Source: Allobrachymonas sp. (GTDB lineage Bacteria > Pseudomonadota > Gammaproteobacteria > Burkholderiales > Burkholderiaceae_C). From it: a DNA stretch of 6,398 bases. The stretch spans positions 1-6,398 of the forward strand of contig JAUNUE010000063.1 of assembly GCA_030538335.1 (NCBI GenBank), read 5' to 3'. This document shows positions 4,819 to 6,398 of the stretch, piece after piece. The position numbers and the translations under genes were made by a program. The notes beneath the pieces were generated by a model. It ran no database searches and was not told the DNA's origin. It saw only the letters and a program-made list of their open reading frames with translations. The first letter of the stretch is position 1; every line of letters starts with the position of its first letter.

Positions 4819-5856
4819 GTGAGTTCTGCAAACCCCTCGGCAGAAACGGCATCATCGCCCGTGGCGCTGCCCGTTGGCCGCAACCGGTTGGTGCAATGGC
4901 TGTTGCAACCCGAGATGTTCACCTTCGGACTGATCCTGCTGGTCTGTGTTGTGGTGGGTGGCATCAACCCTGATTTTTTTCAGATAGGCACCCTGTTTGA
5001 TGTGCTGCGTTCGGCCACCGTCATGGGTCTGTTTGCCTTGGGTGTGCTGGTGGTGCTGGCCTCAGGCGGCATGGATGTGTCGTTTACGGCGATTGCGGCT
5101 TTCACCATGTACAGCCTGGTCAAGCTGGTATTGGCCCTCTGGCCTGAAGCGCCCGTGGCCGTGATCTTGCTGATGGGTGCCGTCTCAGGTACTTTGCTGG
5201 GTGCGCTCAACGGCGTCATCGTGCACCGGCTTTCAGCCCCCTCTTTGATTGTGACCATTGGCACTCAATACCTGTACCGGGGCATTTTGCTGACTTTTGT
5301 CGGCACCTTGTTTTTCATGGAAATTCCGGTGTCGATGGATGATTTTGGCCGCAGTGCCTTGCTCACATTGCCTGCCGCCAACGACGCTTTGGCGGTGCTG
5401 CCCACTTTTGTGCTGGCGTTGCCGTTGGCTGCAGCACTGACGTGGGTGCTGCTCAATCGTACCCTGATGGGTCGCGCGGTGTTTGCCATGGGGGGCAGTG
5501 CGCCCATTGCCGAGCGCCTGGGCTACAACGGCCTGCGCGTGCAGATGTTTGTGTTTGGCTATGCCGGCTTTCTGGCGGGCATTGCAGGCATCGTGCACGT
5601 ATCCAGCAACCGCTTGGCCAACCCCTTTGACCTGGTGGGTAGTGAACTCGACGTGATCGCGGCCGTGGTGTTGGGCGGAGCGCGCATCACGGGCGGGTCG
5701 GGTACGGTAGTTGGTGCCTTGCTCGGTGTGGTGCTGGTGACACTGATCAACAACGTGCTGATCCTTGCAGGGGTACCCAGCACCTGGCAAAAACTGATCA
5801 TTGGCGTGTTCATCCTGTTGGCAGGCGGGCTGTCTTTGCTGCGCCGCAAACGTTGA
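4819..5856 (+). CDS. Sugar ABC transporter permease 2 (RbsC/BPD_transp_2 family)
   Basis: This 345-residue inner-membrane protein is the second permease of the importer. A polar N-terminal tail (1-32) is followed by hydrophobic segments from about 33 to 341 and a basic end, LRRKR. Family motifs are SGGMDVSFTAI (82-92), GALNGVIVHRLSAPSLIVTIGT (128-149), the cytoplasmic coupling region GGSAPIAERLGYNG (225-238), and ELDVIAAVVLGGARITGGSG (276-295), which matches the conserved AxVxGG...GGxG block. It keeps these motifs closer to RbsC than permease 1 does. GTG 4819 is chosen for the AAGGA site 7 bases upstream. The gene starts 10 bases after the ATPase stop, so the two are surely co-transcribed. 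The two permeases are clearly different in sequence, pointing to a heterodimeric pore as in LsrC/LsrD or YtfT/YjfF. Confidence 0.95.
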   Translation: MSSANPSAETASSPVALPVGRNRLVQWLLQPEMFTFGLILLVCVVVGGINPDFFQIGTLFDVLRSATVMGLFALGVLVVLASGGMDVSFTAIAAFTMYSLVKLVLALWPEAPVAVILLMGAVSGTLLGALNGVIVHRLSAPSLIVTIGTQYLYRGILLTFVGTLFFMEIPVSMDDFGRSALLTLPAANDALAVLPTFVLALPLAAALTWVLLNRTLMGRAVFAMGGSAPIAERLGYNGLRVQMFVFGYAGFLAGIAGIVHVSSNRLANPFDLVGSELDVIAAVVLGGARITGGSGTVVGALLGVVLVTLINNVLILAGVPSTWQKLIIGVFILLAGGLSLLRRKR

Positions 5857-5867
5857 TGGGGTCAGAC

Positions 5868-6398
5868 ATGAAGCAACTCCTGCTGGGCATTGACGTAGGC
5901 ACCTACAGCAGCAAGGCTACGCTCACGGCACTGGACGGCACGGTGCTGCGCACCGCCACGGAGCCGCACGACATCAGTATCCCGCAACCCGGCCACGTGG
6001 AGCAAGACGCCGATGCCGTGTGGTGGCACGATGTGTGCGCCCTGTGCCACCAGATTTTTGCCAACGGGCCGTATGCGGCGCACGATGTGGCGGGCATGGC
6101 TGTCAGCGCCATCGGCCCCTGCCTGCTGCCGCTGGACGAACACATGCGCCCGCTGCGGCCGGGCATTTTGTATGGGGTGGATACGCGCGCTACGGCACAA
6201 ATCTCCCGACTCGAAGCGCAACTGGGCAAAGCAGCCATTTACGATCACTGCGGCATGGATTTGACCAGCCAGGCCATTGGCCCCAAGATCCTGTGGCTGC
6301 AAGAGCATGAGCCTGATCTGTGGCAACGCACAGCCAGGTTGACGACGGCCAGCAGCTATCTGGTGTACCGGCTCACGGGGCAGCACTGGATGGATCAC
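5868..6398 (+). CDS. FGGY-family carbohydrate kinase, N-terminal part (runs off the window)
   Basis: 177 codons are open to the window end; full FGGY kinases have about 480-520 residues. The N-terminal phosphate-binding motif LLLGIDVGTYSSKATL (4-19) is that of the hexokinase/actin fold. VEQDADAVWW (44-53), GILYGVDTRA (99-108) and GPKILWLQEHEPDLW (138-152) match xylulokinase-like members. Where xylulokinase has GQMHG, this protein has VSAIGPC (79-85), so the substrate is probably not D-xylulose. It would phosphorylate the imported sugar or sugar-like ligand with ATP in the cytoplasm, trapping it. ATG 5868 has a GGGG site 6 bases upstream and yields the usual MKxLLLGID start. An in-frame ATG at 5856, overlapping the permease stop (TGATG), would add four residues and could allow re-initiation. 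LsrK is also an FGGY kinase, so a signal-like ligand cannot be excluded. Confidence 0.9.
   Translation, partial: MKQLLLGIDVGTYSSKATLTALDGTVLRTATEPHDISIPQPGHVEQDADAVWWHDVCALCHQIFANGPYAAHDVAGMAVSAIGPCLLPLDEHMRPLRPGILYGVDTRATAQISRLEAQLGKAAIYDHCGMDLTSQAIGPKILWLQEHEPDLWQRTARLTTASSYLVYRLTGQHWMDH

Noticed and set aside
3636..4967. 443-residue open frame on the minus strand opposite the ATPase gene
   Set aside because: It is His/Gln-rich without recognisable domains and runs fully antisense to a clearly real ATPase. Long antisense frames are expected from the biased codon use of G/C-rich genes.
2147..6398. Complete Lsr quorum-signal (AI-2) uptake operon
   Set aside because: Gene types fit loosely, but most LsrB ligand-contact positions differ and no lsrF, lsrG or lsrR is visible in the window.
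1..6398. CRISPR arrays, tRNA or rRNA genes, riboswitches
   Set aside because: No regularly spaced direct repeats, cloverleaf with CCA-type acceptor, rRNA-like stretch or recognisable riboswitch core was seen on either strand.

Overview
The window reads as a stretch of a betaproteobacterial chromosome, probably Burkholderiales and possibly Comamonadaceae. This is inferred from the moderately high G+C, strong G/C bias at third codon positions, the style of the proteins and the intergenic repeat type. No rRNA, tRNA or taxonomic marker gene is present to confirm it. All supported genes lie on the plus strand.

Left part (1-974). The last 19 codons of an unidentified gene end at 58-60. A small 128-residue protein with a ParB/sulfiredoxin-like motif follows (109-495). 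After it comes a 479-bp gene-free stretch (496-974) holding two apparently nested palindromic repeats: an 80-bp REP/MITE-like hairpin element (603-682) inside a larger element bounded by imperfect inverted repeats (555-578 and 825-846). The same stretch then has a candidate promoter (913-941) and a perfect 16-bp palindrome (945-960) just before the first transport gene, a good candidate operator.

Right part (975-6398). This is a carbohydrate uptake operon: membrane permease 1 (975-2066), periplasmic substrate-binding protein (2147-3151), double-domain ATPase (3246-4808), membrane permease 2 (4819-5856) and the start of an FGGY-family sugar kinase (5868 to the window end). The binding protein should capture a sugar-like ligand in the periplasm. 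The two different permeases would form a heterodimeric channel powered by the ATPase, and the kinase would phosphorylate the imported ligand. The set resembles ribose/rhamnose/Lsr (AI-2) type importers, and an Lsr-like binding protein next to an FGGY kinase recalls LsrB/LsrK. However, most positions matching the LsrB ligand contacts differ, and the kinase lacks the xylulokinase Met-His-Gly motif, so the substrate is unassigned.

The best leads are these: the ATPase has lost both Walker B acidic residues in its second domain (His-Gly-Pro instead of Asp-Glu-Pro), so all its defects fall in one of the two composite ATP sites; a very strong intrinsic terminator sits inside the operon, right after the binding-protein gene; a 16-bp operator-like palindrome lies at the predicted transcription start; and the ligand pocket and kinase motif suggest a substrate other than the textbook ones. 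I see no wholly new system. It looks like an uncharacterised variant of a known importer type.
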